Below are positions 24,298 to 32,230 of a DNA stretch of 64,000 nucleotides, piece after piece. How positions within the stretch are numbered: position 1 is the stretch's first letter; the number at the start of each line of letters is the position of its first letter. Under the pieces are notes generated by a model that had not been told where the DNA came from, searched no databases, and saw only the letters and a list, made by a program, of their open reading frames with translations. Both the position numbers and the translations under genes were made by a program. The stretch comes from Primorskyibacter flagellatus (GTDB lineage: Bacteria; Pseudomonadota; Alphaproteobacteria; Rhodobacterales; Rhodobacteraceae). The stretch covers positions 1 through 64,000 of the forward strand of contig NZ_BMFJ01000004.1 of the NCBI RefSeq assembly GCF_014638275.1, written 5' to 3'.

Positions 24298-24331
24298 CTC
24301 GTTTGACCGGGGTAGGCGCCTCGTCAACCAT
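24298..24331 (+). promoter_or_regulatory. Shared-motif promoter E (upstream of second solute-binding protein)
   Basis: CTCGTTTGAC at 24298-24307 (9 of 10 bases of the shared motif) supplies -35 TTGACC (24303-24308); a 17-base spacer precedes AACCAT (24326-24331). The leader to the start at 24509 is about 175 bases and contains no other recognisable feature. Confidence 0.55.
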
Positions 24332-24508
24332 CCCGGAGAGATGTGCGGCCGGGCCAGGGCGGAGGAGACCGGCCCCCCGGACACCGGAACCTTCGGCGTA
24401 TATTTTCCGCGATCTCAGACCTTGGCAGACGGCCCGACCTTACTGCACGCCATCCCCGGCGTATGGCCTGCGGGTATGGCTGTCTGCGTCCAAACGGGAT
24501 GACTGAAG

Positions 24509-25528
24509 TTGGACAGAAGACATTTTCTGAATACGGCAGCGGCGGCCGGACTGGTCACGGCGGTACCGAAACTGACCCTTGCGCAGGAACAGGCGCTGGT
24601 CGAAGCAGCGATTAAGGAAGGCGAGGTGAACTGGTACACGACCCTCGTCGTGAACCCGGCCGTCCGGCCGATGGTCGCCGCATTCGAGGCGAAGTATCCG
24701 GGCATCAAGGTGAACACCATTACCGGCAAGGTCGGCGACCTGCTGATCCGGGTCAGCGGCGAACTGGACGCCGACAAGCTTGAGGCCGACGTCTACCACG
24801 GGTCGACCACCCTGCAGGCGATGCGCAAGCGGGACGAGGTGGCCAGGTTCCTGCCCGACTCCGCACCGACCTATCCAGAGGCGATGGTCGACCCGGACGG
24901 GTACTGGATCGCGCAGGAAATCAACTATACCGGCCCGGCCTGCAATACCGACATGGTCAGCGAAGCCGACGCGCCGAAAACTTACGAGGACCTGCTGAAC
25001 CCGAAGTGGAAGGGCAACATCGCATGGGCCGCCGCAATGCAGCAGAGCGGACCTCCGGGATTCATCTGCGCCGTGCTTGGCATCATGGGCGAAGACAAGG
25101 GGATGGAGTTCCTGAAGCGTCTGTCGGATCAGGACATCGTCAACGTGCCGACCAACCAGAAAGGCGTGCTCGACAAGATCGCGGCGGGGGAATACCCGCT
25201 TGGCCTGCAGATCTTTTCCCACCACGTTCTGATGATTCAGGAGGCCGGTGCGCCGGTCCGGTTCCTGTCCATCAGCCCGGCGGTCCTCAATACGATCGAC
25301 CCCCTGTACCTGATGAAGAAAGCGCCCAACCCGAATGCGGGAAAGCTGCTGATCAACTTCATCTCCTCGCCCGAGGGGCAGAGGGTGCTTCTGGCAGGTC
25401 AATACAACCCGGCACACCCTGACGAACGTGATCCGGACAAGGACTACAAGGCCTTCACCCTCACGCCGAACATGGTGGCCGAACATCTGGAAAGATGGAT
25501 CGGGATCTACGACCAGTACTTCGCCTGA
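24509..25528 (+). CDS. ABC transporter substrate-binding protein, paralogue without its own permease
   Basis: 339 residues. TTG 24509 is chosen because an in-frame stop lies 9 bases upstream and the Tat motif (DRRHFLNTAAAAGL) must be included. The mature protein matches the binding protein at 15617 almost throughout (EGEVNWYTTLVV; AFEAKYPGIKV; TYEDLLNPKWKGNIAWA; PNPNAGKLLINFISSPEGQ). No permease or ATPase gene follows, so it probably feeds the importer encoded at 16636-19556 and widens its substrate range. Own promoter with the shared -35 motif. Confidence 0.9.
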   Translation: MDRRHFLNTAAAAGLVTAVPKLTLAQEQALVEAAIKEGEVNWYTTLVVNPAVRPMVAAFEAKYPGIKVNTITGKVGDLLIRVSGELDADKLEADVYHGSTTLQAMRKRDEVARFLPDSAPTYPEAMVDPDGYWIAQEINYTGPACNTDMVSEADAPKTYEDLLNPKWKGNIAWAAAMQQSGPPGFICAVLGIMGEDKGMEFLKRLSDQDIVNVPTNQKGVLDKIAAGEYPLGLQIFSHHVLMIQEAGAPVRFLSISPAVLNTIDPLYLMKKAPNPNAGKLLINFISSPEGQRVLLAGQYNPAHPDERDPDKDYKAFTLTPNMVAEHLERWIGIYDQYFA

Positions 25529-25587
25529 AACAACGGGCCGCTGCCTTCCCGCGACAGGGGAGGCCGCGGTCCAGCGTGCAGGATTTT

Positions 25588-26985
25588 TCAGGGACGCCGC
25601 ACCAGCTTGCCGGGGTTCAGCCGGTAATCCGGGTCGAAGAGAGACTTGATCCGTTCCTGCAACTTCAACTCTTCCGGCGGCAGAAGGCGATATGCCTCAT
25701 CCAGCCGGTATTGCCCGATGCCATGCTCGGCCGAAATGGAACCGCCGAATTCGGTGACCATGTCGTGGACGAGCCGGTTGACCGCAACAGTGGACTCCTT
25801 TGTCACGCCGATGACGTTGTAGTGCAGGTTGCCGTCTCCAACGTGGCCGAAGACATGCAGCTTCAGGTTCGGATCGTAAGCCGTGATCGCGTCCCGCACC
25901 GCCGCGACGAAGCGGGGAAGGCTGCTGATCGGTACTGAAATGTCGTGTTTTGCCGAAGGACCGGCGGCCTTTTCCGCCTCCGCAAGGCTCTCGCGCAGGG
26001 CCCACATGTCCTGTGCCTGCTGCTGTGAGCTCGCCATTGCACCGTCCATGACCAGACCTTCGGAAAAGATGTGCTCCATGTAGTCGCCAAACACATCCGT
26101 CACGCCGCCGGAGACGCTCTCTGCCTGGATCAGCAGGACCCAGCCCGAGCGGTCGATCGGCATGCTCCGCCCGGTGAGATCGAGAACACGGTCAAGCGCT
26201 TCGCCCGACATGATCTCGAAGGCGGAGAGGCATTCGCCGATCCAGTCCCGGGCCAGTTCGAGCAGCGTCATCGCCATGGACACATCGGGCACGGAAAGCA
26301 TGGCCGTCGCCGTATGCGCGGCGAGGGTCTGGATCCGGAGGGTGGCCGAGGTGACGATTGCCAGGGTACCCTCCGCGCCGACCAGCAGGGCGGGCCAGTT
26401 CATCCCGGCGTTGTTCTTGTGCAGCGGGATGGTGGTGCCGACGACCGAACCCTGCATCGTGACGGCCTGCAACCCCAGAACCATCTGGCCGGTCATGCCG
26501 TATCGCAGGACATTTGCACCCCCGGCATTGGTCGACACGACCCCCCCGACGGTTGCGGTACCGCTTCCCCCGAACGAAATGGGCAGATCGCGGCCAACCT
26601 GTTTCAGGGCATCCCGCAGGGTGTCGATCACGACGCCGGCCTCGGCGCTCACGGACATGCCGACCCGGTCGATGTCGGTGATCCTGTTCAGCCGCTCCGT
26701 CGAAACGACGATGCTGCGCCCCTCGTTCAGCGGCACTGCGCCGGCGGCAAGTCCGGTGTTGCCGCCCTGGGGCACGAGAGACAGGTCGCGCGACCTTGCA
26801 AAGCGGACGATGGTCACGACGTCTTCGACGGTGGCGGGTCTGACAACCGCGATGGCCCTGCCGGTTGTCGTGCCCTTCCAGTCGGTCAGGTAGCGGCCGA
26901 GGTCATTTCTGTCCGCCAGAACCGCGCCCGCCCCCAATGCGGTAGCGAGATCCTTCCGGATCGTGTCTGTTTCGCCTGAATCCAT
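25588..26985 (-). CDS. FAD-linked D-2-hydroxyacid dehydrogenase (GlcD/D-lactate dehydrogenase-like)
   Basis: 465 residues from ATG 26985. PCMH-type FAD domain: VVRPATVEDVVTIVRFA, VPQGGNTGLAAGAVP, FGGSGTATVGGVVSTNAGGANVLRYG. FAD-oxidase C domain with metal/substrate-binding His in HVFGHVGDGNLHYNV and the terminal SAEHGIGQYRL ... FDPDYRLNPGKL. Members oxidise D-2-hydroxyacids such as D-lactate, D-2-hydroxyglutarate or glycolate to the 2-oxoacid. Convergent with the solute-binding protein gene and divergent from MocR copy 1. It could deliver the 2-oxoacid used by the ThDP enzyme, but this is inference. Confidence 0.92.
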   Translation of the reverse strand: MDSGETDTIRKDLATALGAGAVLADRNDLGRYLTDWKGTTTGRAIAVVRPATVEDVVTIVRFARSRDLSLVPQGGNTGLAAGAVPLNEGRSIVVSTERLNRITDIDRVGMSVSAEAGVVIDTLRDALKQVGRDLPISFGGSGTATVGGVVSTNAGGANVLRYGMTGQMVLGLQAVTMQGSVVGTTIPLHKNNAGMNWPALLVGAEGTLAIVTSATLRIQTLAAHTATAMLSVPDVSMAMTLLELARDWIGECLSAFEIMSGEALDRVLDLTGRSMPIDRSGWVLLIQAESVSGGVTDVFGDYMEHIFSEGLVMDGAMASSQQQAQDMWALRESLAEAEKAAGPSAKHDISVPISSLPRFVAAVRDAITAYDPNLKLHVFGHVGDGNLHYNVIGVTKESTVAVNRLVHDMVTEFGGSISAEHGIGQYRLDEAYRLLPPEELKLQERIKSLFDPDYRLNPGKLVRRP

Positions 26986-27228
26986 TCCCGCCCCCCTGTA
27001 CCGTGCCGCCAAACTAACGGTCCGGGGAAGCCGTTAAACCGAGTTATTCTCGCCGCGCGGCTGAGCCTGACGCAAAAGCCGGGGCCGGAAACACCACGTC
27101 GCGGCGGCAAGCGATTTCCACTGTGCGTTCTGCCCCGCAGCGCGACCAAATCGCACCGCGAAACTGGTGGAACGCAGCGGATTGCCGCACAGTGGCACCG
27201 GTTCGACTATTTTCGGAATGCACCTGCT
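26986..27228. promoter_or_regulatory. Divergent intergenic region between flavoprotein and MocR copy 1
   Basis: 243 bp. Contains an imperfect inverted repeat ACTGGTG (27163-27169) / CACCGGT (27196-27202) about 30 bp ahead of the MocR start, a plausible self-regulatory site. No clear ribosome-binding site precedes the MocR ATG. Confidence 0.35.
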
Positions 27229-28698
27229 ATGAACGAGGCGGCCTGGCGTACTCTGCTCGACCTGCGTCCTGACAGCACACCTGCCGGAGGTCTGCAGCGC
27301 GAGTTGCGTTCGCGGCTCGTCACGGCCATCCGGCGCGGCGACCTCGCCACCGGAATGCGGCTGCCGGCGTCGAGGAAGCTCGCGGCATGGCTCGACATCT
27401 CGCGCAACACCGTGACGCTGGCGTACAATACGCTGGTTCAGGATGGCCTGCTCGAGGCGCGGCACGGGTCCGGTGTCTACGTCGCCCAGTCACCGCCTGT
27501 CCGTGCCGCGGTGGACAGGCCGCAGCCGGCCCAGTCCTGGGTGCGTCGTCCGGCGATCATGCCGTCGCTGATGCGGCAGGTGAACAAACCCCGCGACTGG
27601 CAAAGCTATCGGTATCCCTTCATATCGGGGCAGGTCGATCCCGAGCTCTTTCCGGTCAACGGGTGGCGCGAGAGTTCCCGCGCGGCCTGGAGCATGGCAG
27701 AGACCTCCATCTGGTCGCAGGACGTGATCGATGCCGATGACGACGCCCTGGTCGAGGCGGTCCGCCTGCATGTGCTTGCCGAACGCGGCATCCGTGCAGG
27801 CCGCGACGAGGTGCTCATCACACTCGGGGCGCAGCAGGCCCTGTCGCTGCTCGCGCAGCTCTACCTGACCGGCGGGCGGGTCGCGGGGATCGAGGATCCG
27901 GGCTACACCGACGTGCGCAACATGGCCGCCCAGTTCGCGAGCGAGCTTGCGCCGCTGCCGGTCGACGGGCAGGGGGCCATACCGGATGCCGCCCTGCTGC
28001 GATGCGACATCGCCTTTCTGACACCCGGTCAGCACTGCCCGACAAACGCCGTGATGCCGCTGGACCGACGGCGGCGTTTTCTGGAACAGGCTGCCCTGTC
28101 GGGGACGGTCCTTGTCGAAGACTCCTACGACTGGGATCACCGCTCCGAAGATGCGCCGCCGCCGCTCAAGACGCTGGACGCGGTCGGGCAGGTCGTTCAC
28201 GTCGGATCCTTTTCCAAGAGCCTTGCGCCGGGCATTCGCGGCGGCTTCATGGTTGCGGCCCCCGACATCATCGCGGAGCTCCGGGCGCTCAGGCGCATGT
28301 CCATCCGGCATCCGCCGCTGAGCGATCAGCGCATACTCGCCAGCTTCCTGTCGCTTGGCCACCACGATGCACATCTGCGCCGGATACGCCCGATCCTGGC
28401 GGAACGGGCCGAACTGATCCGCCACGAACTCCCGCTTGCCATGCCCGATTGCACCGCGGTGCATGGTCCGGGGTCGCACAGCTTCTGGATCGCGCTGCCG
28501 GACGGACAGGACAGTCAGCGGCTCCTGCCGCTGGCGCAGGCCGAGGGCGTGCTGATCGAGCCGGGCGGCGTGTTCTTCGCCGACCCGGCCCGGGGCGCGC
28601 GCTACTTCCGGCTTGGCTACGCCGCGATCCGGACAGAGCGGATCGTTTCGGGGATCGCGGCGCTGGCCCGCGCCGTCAACCTGCTTCGCGGCGCGTGA
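27229..28698 (+). CDS. MocR/PdxR-type transcriptional regulator (GntR HTH + aminotransferase domain), copy 1
   Basis: 489 residues. N-terminal GntR winged helix (LRSRLVTAIRRGDLATGMRLPASRKLAAWLDISRNTVTLAYNTLVQDGLLEARHGSGVYVA), linker with DWQSYRYPFISGQVD, then a class I aminotransferase-like domain with PLP-binding Lys330 (HVGSFSKSLAPGIRGGF). Such proteins sense PLP adducts of amino compounds. Its 3' end overlaps the end of the dipeptide-type importer operon by 23 bp (convergent). Closely related in layout to the second MocR at 39244. Confidence 0.92.
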   Translation: MNEAAWRTLLDLRPDSTPAGGLQRELRSRLVTAIRRGDLATGMRLPASRKLAAWLDISRNTVTLAYNTLVQDGLLEARHGSGVYVAQSPPVRAAVDRPQPAQSWVRRPAIMPSLMRQVNKPRDWQSYRYPFISGQVDPELFPVNGWRESSRAAWSMAETSIWSQDVIDADDDALVEAVRLHVLAERGIRAGRDEVLITLGAQQALSLLAQLYLTGGRVAGIEDPGYTDVRNMAAQFASELAPLPVDGQGAIPDAALLRCDIAFLTPGQHCPTNAVMPLDRRRRFLEQAALSGTVLVEDSYDWDHRSEDAPPPLKTLDAVGQVVHVGSFSKSLAPGIRGGFMVAAPDIIAELRALRRMSIRHPPLSDQRILASFLSLGHHDAHLRRIRPILAERAELIRHELPLAMPDCTAVHGPGSHSFWIALPDGQDSQRLLPLAQAEGVLIEPGGVFFADPARGARYFRLGYAAIRTERIVSGIAALARAVNLLRGA

Positions 28699-29458
28699 TA
28701 CCGGGCTGATAGCCCTCGCTCGCCCGAAGCAACTGCCGGGCGTAATCCGTGCTGACGCGACCGCTGCGCATCTGATCGCCGGTCAGAAGCTCCACGGCCT
28801 CCCCGTTGCGCATCACAAGAATGCGCTCGCACATCGCACCAACCACGGCGAGGTCATGGCTCACGAAGAGGTAGGTCAGACCCCTCGTCTCTCGCAGGTC
28901 CATCAGCAGGTTCAGCACCTCGGCCTGAACCGAGACGTCGAGCGCCGAGGTCGGTTCATCCAGCAGAAGGATTTCGGGCTGCACCAGTAGGGCGCGGGCG
29001 ATCGCGATGCGTTGCCGCTGACCGCCGGACAACTGGTGCGGGAAACGGTAAAGGAAGCTCGCGTTCAGACCGACCTGTTCGATGGCCTGGCGGATCCGGT
29101 CCATCCGGTCGTCCAGCCCCAGGATACGGATGGGTTCGGACAGCTGCCGTTCGACCGTCTGGCGGGGGTGCAGGGATCCGTAGGGATCCTGAAACACCAT
29201 CTGGACGGCGCGTCGGAAGGCCCGGCTGCGCGTCGCACGCACCGGCTCTCCGCGGAACCGCACGGTGCCGTGGCTGATCGGGGCCAGCCCGCCGATGGCG
29301 CGCAGGATCGTGGACTTGCCGGATCCGGATTCCCCGACAAGGCCGAAACTCTCGCCATGCCGCACGTCGAAAGACACATCGCGGACGGCCCGGAAGTCGC
29401 TGAATTCGACACCAAGGCCAGCGACGCTGAGAGGGGCTTGGGTCATTCCGTTATCCAT
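28676..29458 (-). CDS. Dipeptide/oligopeptide-type ABC transporter ATP-binding protein (DppF-like)
   Basis: 260 residues. Walker A GESGSGKST, QDPYGSLHPRQTV, signature LSGGQRQRIAIARAL, Walker B ILLLDEPTSALD and VSHDLAVV are present. It is the second of two ATPases of a peptide-type importer and overlaps the first by 16 bp. It lacks much of the C-terminal oligopeptide domain, ending soon after SEGYQPG. Last gene of the eight-gene leftward operon. Confidence 0.93.
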   Translation of the reverse strand: MDNGMTQAPLSVAGLGVEFSDFRAVRDVSFDVRHGESFGLVGESGSGKSTILRAIGGLAPISHGTVRFRGEPVRATRSRAFRRAVQMVFQDPYGSLHPRQTVERQLSEPIRILGLDDRMDRIRQAIEQVGLNASFLYRFPHQLSGGQRQRIAIARALLVQPEILLLDEPTSALDVSVQAEVLNLLMDLRETRGLTYLFVSHDLAVVGAMCERILVMRNGEAVELLTGDQMRSGRVSTDYARQLLRASEGYQPGITRREAG

Positions 29459-30285
29459 GAGGCCTCTCGTTTCAGGACAGGCAGGCGCTGCCCCGGCTTG
29501 TGGTCGATCGCGGGCAGACAGTTCATCAGCCCGCGCGTATAGGGATGCTGCGCGTTGTGCAGCTGGTTCGCGGCAAGGGATTCCACGATCCGTCCGGCGT
29601 ACATCACGATGACCCGGTCGCAGAACTGCGACACCAGACGCAGGTCGTGGCTGATGAAGATCAAGCCCATGCCCCGCGCGGTGATCAGCTGGTCGAGCAG
29701 GGCGAGCACCTCAAGCTGCACCGTCACGTCCAGCGCGGAGGTCGGTTCATCCGCGATCAGCAGGTCTGGTTCACAGACGACCATCATGGCCAGCATGATC
29801 CTTTGCGCCATGCCGCCCGAAACTTCGTGCGGGTAGGCGCGCATCACCCGCTCGGGGTCGGAAATCTGGACCGCCCGCAGCACACGCACGGTCTCTGCCC
29901 GCGCCGCGGCCATCGTCATGCCGCGGCCCGCAATCGCCGCGGTGGCGATCTGGCGGCCCACGGTCTTGACCGGGTTGAGGCAATACTTCGGGTCCTGCAT
30001 CACCAGACCGATCCGGCGTCCGCGTATCTGGCGAAGCTGACGGGGCGGCATGGTGAGCATGTCCTGCCCGTCGAACATCAGACGGTCGGCCGTAACGCTG
30101 GCCCTCCCGGGGGTCAGGCCAAGGATCGATTTTCCCGTGAGGGATTTGCCGGATCCGGATTCCCCGACGATGCCGATCTTTTCCCGGCCCATGGCGAAGG
30201 ACACGCCGCGCAGCGCCTCATTCGGCCCGGCGGGCGTCGCGAAGGTGACGCGAAGGTTCCGGATGTCGAGAAGGTGATCCTGCAT
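29443..30285 (-). CDS. Dipeptide/oligopeptide-type ABC transporter ATP-binding protein (DppD-like)
   Basis: 280 residues from ATG 30285. Walker A GESGSGKSLTGKSILGL, the DppD-type QDPKYCLNPVKTVGRQI, the signature SGGMAQRIMLAMM (variant of LSGGQ), Walker B LLIADEPTSALDVTVQ, ISHDLRLV, and the C-terminal HPYTRGLMNCLPAI, a motif of the oligopeptide ATPase C-terminal domain. Works as a heterodimer with the next ATPase on the DppB/DppC-like permeases. Confidence 0.93.
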   Translation of the reverse strand: MQDHLLDIRNLRVTFATPAGPNEALRGVSFAMGREKIGIVGESGSGKSLTGKSILGLTPGRASVTADRLMFDGQDMLTMPPRQLRQIRGRRIGLVMQDPKYCLNPVKTVGRQIATAAIAGRGMTMAAARAETVRVLRAVQISDPERVMRAYPHEVSGGMAQRIMLAMMVVCEPDLLIADEPTSALDVTVQLEVLALLDQLITARGMGLIFISHDLRLVSQFCDRVIVMYAGRIVESLAANQLHNAQHPYTRGLMNCLPAIDHKPGQRLPVLKREASWITE

Positions 30286-30286
30286 C

Positions 30287-31198
30287 TCAGGCCTCGTGCC
30301 GGGGGTCGAGTATGTCGCGCAGGCCGTCACCCAGAAGGTTGAAGCCCATGCAGACGAAAAAGATGGCCAGCCCGGGAAAGGTCGCGACCCACCAACCGGA
30401 AAGCAGGTATTCCTTGCCGTTCGACAGCATGACCCCCCATTCCGCCGCGGGCGGTTGCGCGCCGAGCCCGAGAAACCCGAGCCCCGCCGCAATCAGGATG
30501 ACCCCGGCCATGTCCAGCGTCATCCGCACGAAAAGGGACGGCAGGCAGAGCGGCACGACATGCACCAGAATGATGCGCAGCCTGCTGGCCCCCATGAGCT
30601 CTACCGCGGCGATGTAGTCGGATTTGCGCATGGTCAGCGCCTCGGCCCGGGCGATGCGGACGTAGGGCGGCCAGCCTGTCAGGGCGATGGCGATGATCGC
30701 GTTGTTCAGGCCGGGTCCGAACGCGGTGACGAAGGCCAGCGCGAGGATCAGCCGGGGAAACGCCAGGGCGATATCGGTGATCCGCATGAACAGGGTGTCG
30801 ATCCACCCGCCGAGGTAGCCCGAGCTTGCGCCGACCAGCAGACCGACGGGGGCCGCGATCACCGCGACCAGCACGACGATGTACAGCGTGTAGCGCGCGC
30901 CATTGATCACCCGGCTCAGTACGTCGCGGCCGAATTCGTCGGTGCCGAAGGGATGGTCCCAGGACGGCGGGACAAGCTGCCGGTCAAGCGCCTGGCCATA
31001 GGGCGTCTCGGGTGCAAGCTGGGGTGCGAACAGGGCGACCAGCAGCAGGGCGAGGATAATGGCCAGGCCGGTCAGGGCCGCGGGGCTGGCCCGAAGCAGC
31101 TGCCATCCGCGCCAGGCCTGCGCCAGTCGCGCCTCTCCGGGCGAAGACGGCAGGCCGGTGCGGATCCGCTCGAAAGCCCCGGTGGAAATATCGGTCAT
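30287..31198 (-). CDS. Dipeptide-type ABC transporter permease (DppC-like)
   Basis: 303 residues with about six membrane helices. Typical DppC features: N-terminal cytoplasmic stretch, periplasmic HPFGTDEFGRDVLSRVINGARY, and the EAA loop YIAAVELMGASRLRIILVHVVPLCLPSL. ATGA overlap with the DppB-like gene and a 1 bp gap to the ATPase gene. Confidence 0.94.
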   Translation of the reverse strand: MTDISTGAFERIRTGLPSSPGEARLAQAWRGWQLLRASPAALTGLAIILALLLVALFAPQLAPETPYGQALDRQLVPPSWDHPFGTDEFGRDVLSRVINGARYTLYIVVLVAVIAAPVGLLVGASSGYLGGWIDTLFMRITDIALAFPRLILALAFVTAFGPGLNNAIIAIALTGWPPYVRIARAEALTMRKSDYIAAVELMGASRLRIILVHVVPLCLPSLFVRMTLDMAGVILIAAGLGFLGLGAQPPAAEWGVMLSNGKEYLLSGWWVATFPGLAIFFVCMGFNLLGDGLRDILDPRHEA

Positions 31199-32220
31199 GT
31201 GCGTGTCCTCGGGTCGAGAATGCGGTACAGCAGGTCAGAGCCGAGGTTCAGCGCGACGAAGATCACGCCGATGACGAGGGTTCCTCCGAGCACGGCGTTC
31301 ATGTCCGCATTGAACATGGCCTTGGTCATGTACTGGCCCAGCCCCGGCCAGGCGAAGACAGTTTCCGTCAGCACCGCCCCCTCCAGCAGCAGGCCGAAGG
31401 TCAGGGCGATCGTGGTGACAAGCTGTACCGCGCAGTTCGGCAGGACCTCGGTAAAGACCACGCGGAATTCGCTCAGCCCTTTCACCCGGGCGACCGAAAC
31501 GTATTCCTGCCGGAGCTGGTCCAGCATGAAACTCCGCGTCATCCGCCCGATATAGGCCGCAGCGCCGTAGCCGAGACTGAAGGCCGGCAGGGCAAGATGG
31601 CCGAGGGCGTCCCGCATCACGTCCCATTCGCGGGCGAGGATCGCGTCGATGACGATCAGCCCGGTCCGTGTCGGCACCACCCCCTCGTAATATACCGACA
31701 GACGCCCGGGGCCATTGGCCCAGTCCAGCGCGGCGTAGAAGACGACGAGAAGTATCAGCCCCTTCCAGAACACGGGGGCCGAGTGGCCGACCAGCGTGAC
31801 GACGCGGACCGCCCCGTCAATCGCGGTGCCGCGCTTGACAGCGGCCAGCACGCCAAGCGGCACCCCGATGAGGGTTCCGATCAGCACGCCGGCAGCCGCC
31901 AGTTCGACGGTTGCAGGAAACACCCGCGCGATGTCGCGGATGACCGGTTGGTTGGTTGAGAAGGAGACGCCGAAATCGCCGCGCAGCACCTGGCCAATGT
32001 AATCCAGAAGCTGGATCAGGAGCGGTTTGTTCAGGCCCATCTCCTCCTTTACGGCGTCGTAAATCTCTTGCGAGACGTCTGGCCCGACAGCCGCCGTGAC
32101 CGGGTCCAGTGGCATGACCCGCCCGATCAGGAACGTCACCAGGACCAGCCCCAGGAAGGTGGCCGCGATCGTGGCCCCCTGCTTGAGCGCGATCCGGCCT
32201 GCTTTGGTCGAACGGGTCAC
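31195..32220 (-). CDS. Dipeptide-type ABC transporter permease (DppB-like)
   Basis: 341 residues with about six membrane helices. DppB features: N-terminal helix with FLIGRVMPLDPVTAAVG, LRGDFGVSFSTNQPV, the EAA loop YVSVARVKGLSEFRVVFTEVLPNCAVQL, and VFAWPGLGQYMTKAMFNADMNAVLGG near the C-terminus. It follows the binding-protein gene by 10 bp. Confidence 0.94.
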   Translation of the reverse strand: MTRSTKAGRIALKQGATIAATFLGLVLVTFLIGRVMPLDPVTAAVGPDVSQEIYDAVKEEMGLNKPLLIQLLDYIGQVLRGDFGVSFSTNQPVIRDIARVFPATVELAAAGVLIGTLIGVPLGVLAAVKRGTAIDGAVRVVTLVGHSAPVFWKGLILLVVFYAALDWANGPGRLSVYYEGVVPTRTGLIVIDAILAREWDVMRDALGHLALPAFSLGYGAAAYIGRMTRSFMLDQLRQEYVSVARVKGLSEFRVVFTEVLPNCAVQLVTTIALTFGLLLEGAVLTETVFAWPGLGQYMTKAMFNADMNAVLGGTLVIGVIFVALNLGSDLLYRILDPRTRT

Positions 32221-32230
32221 CTGTCAGCCC

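Noticed and set aside
5464..24331. The GTCGTTTGAC copies as a mobile-element repeat or attachment site
   Set aside because: Similarity stops at the ten bases, the copies always sit at -35 spacing before operons, and no transposase, integrase or flanking duplication is nearby.
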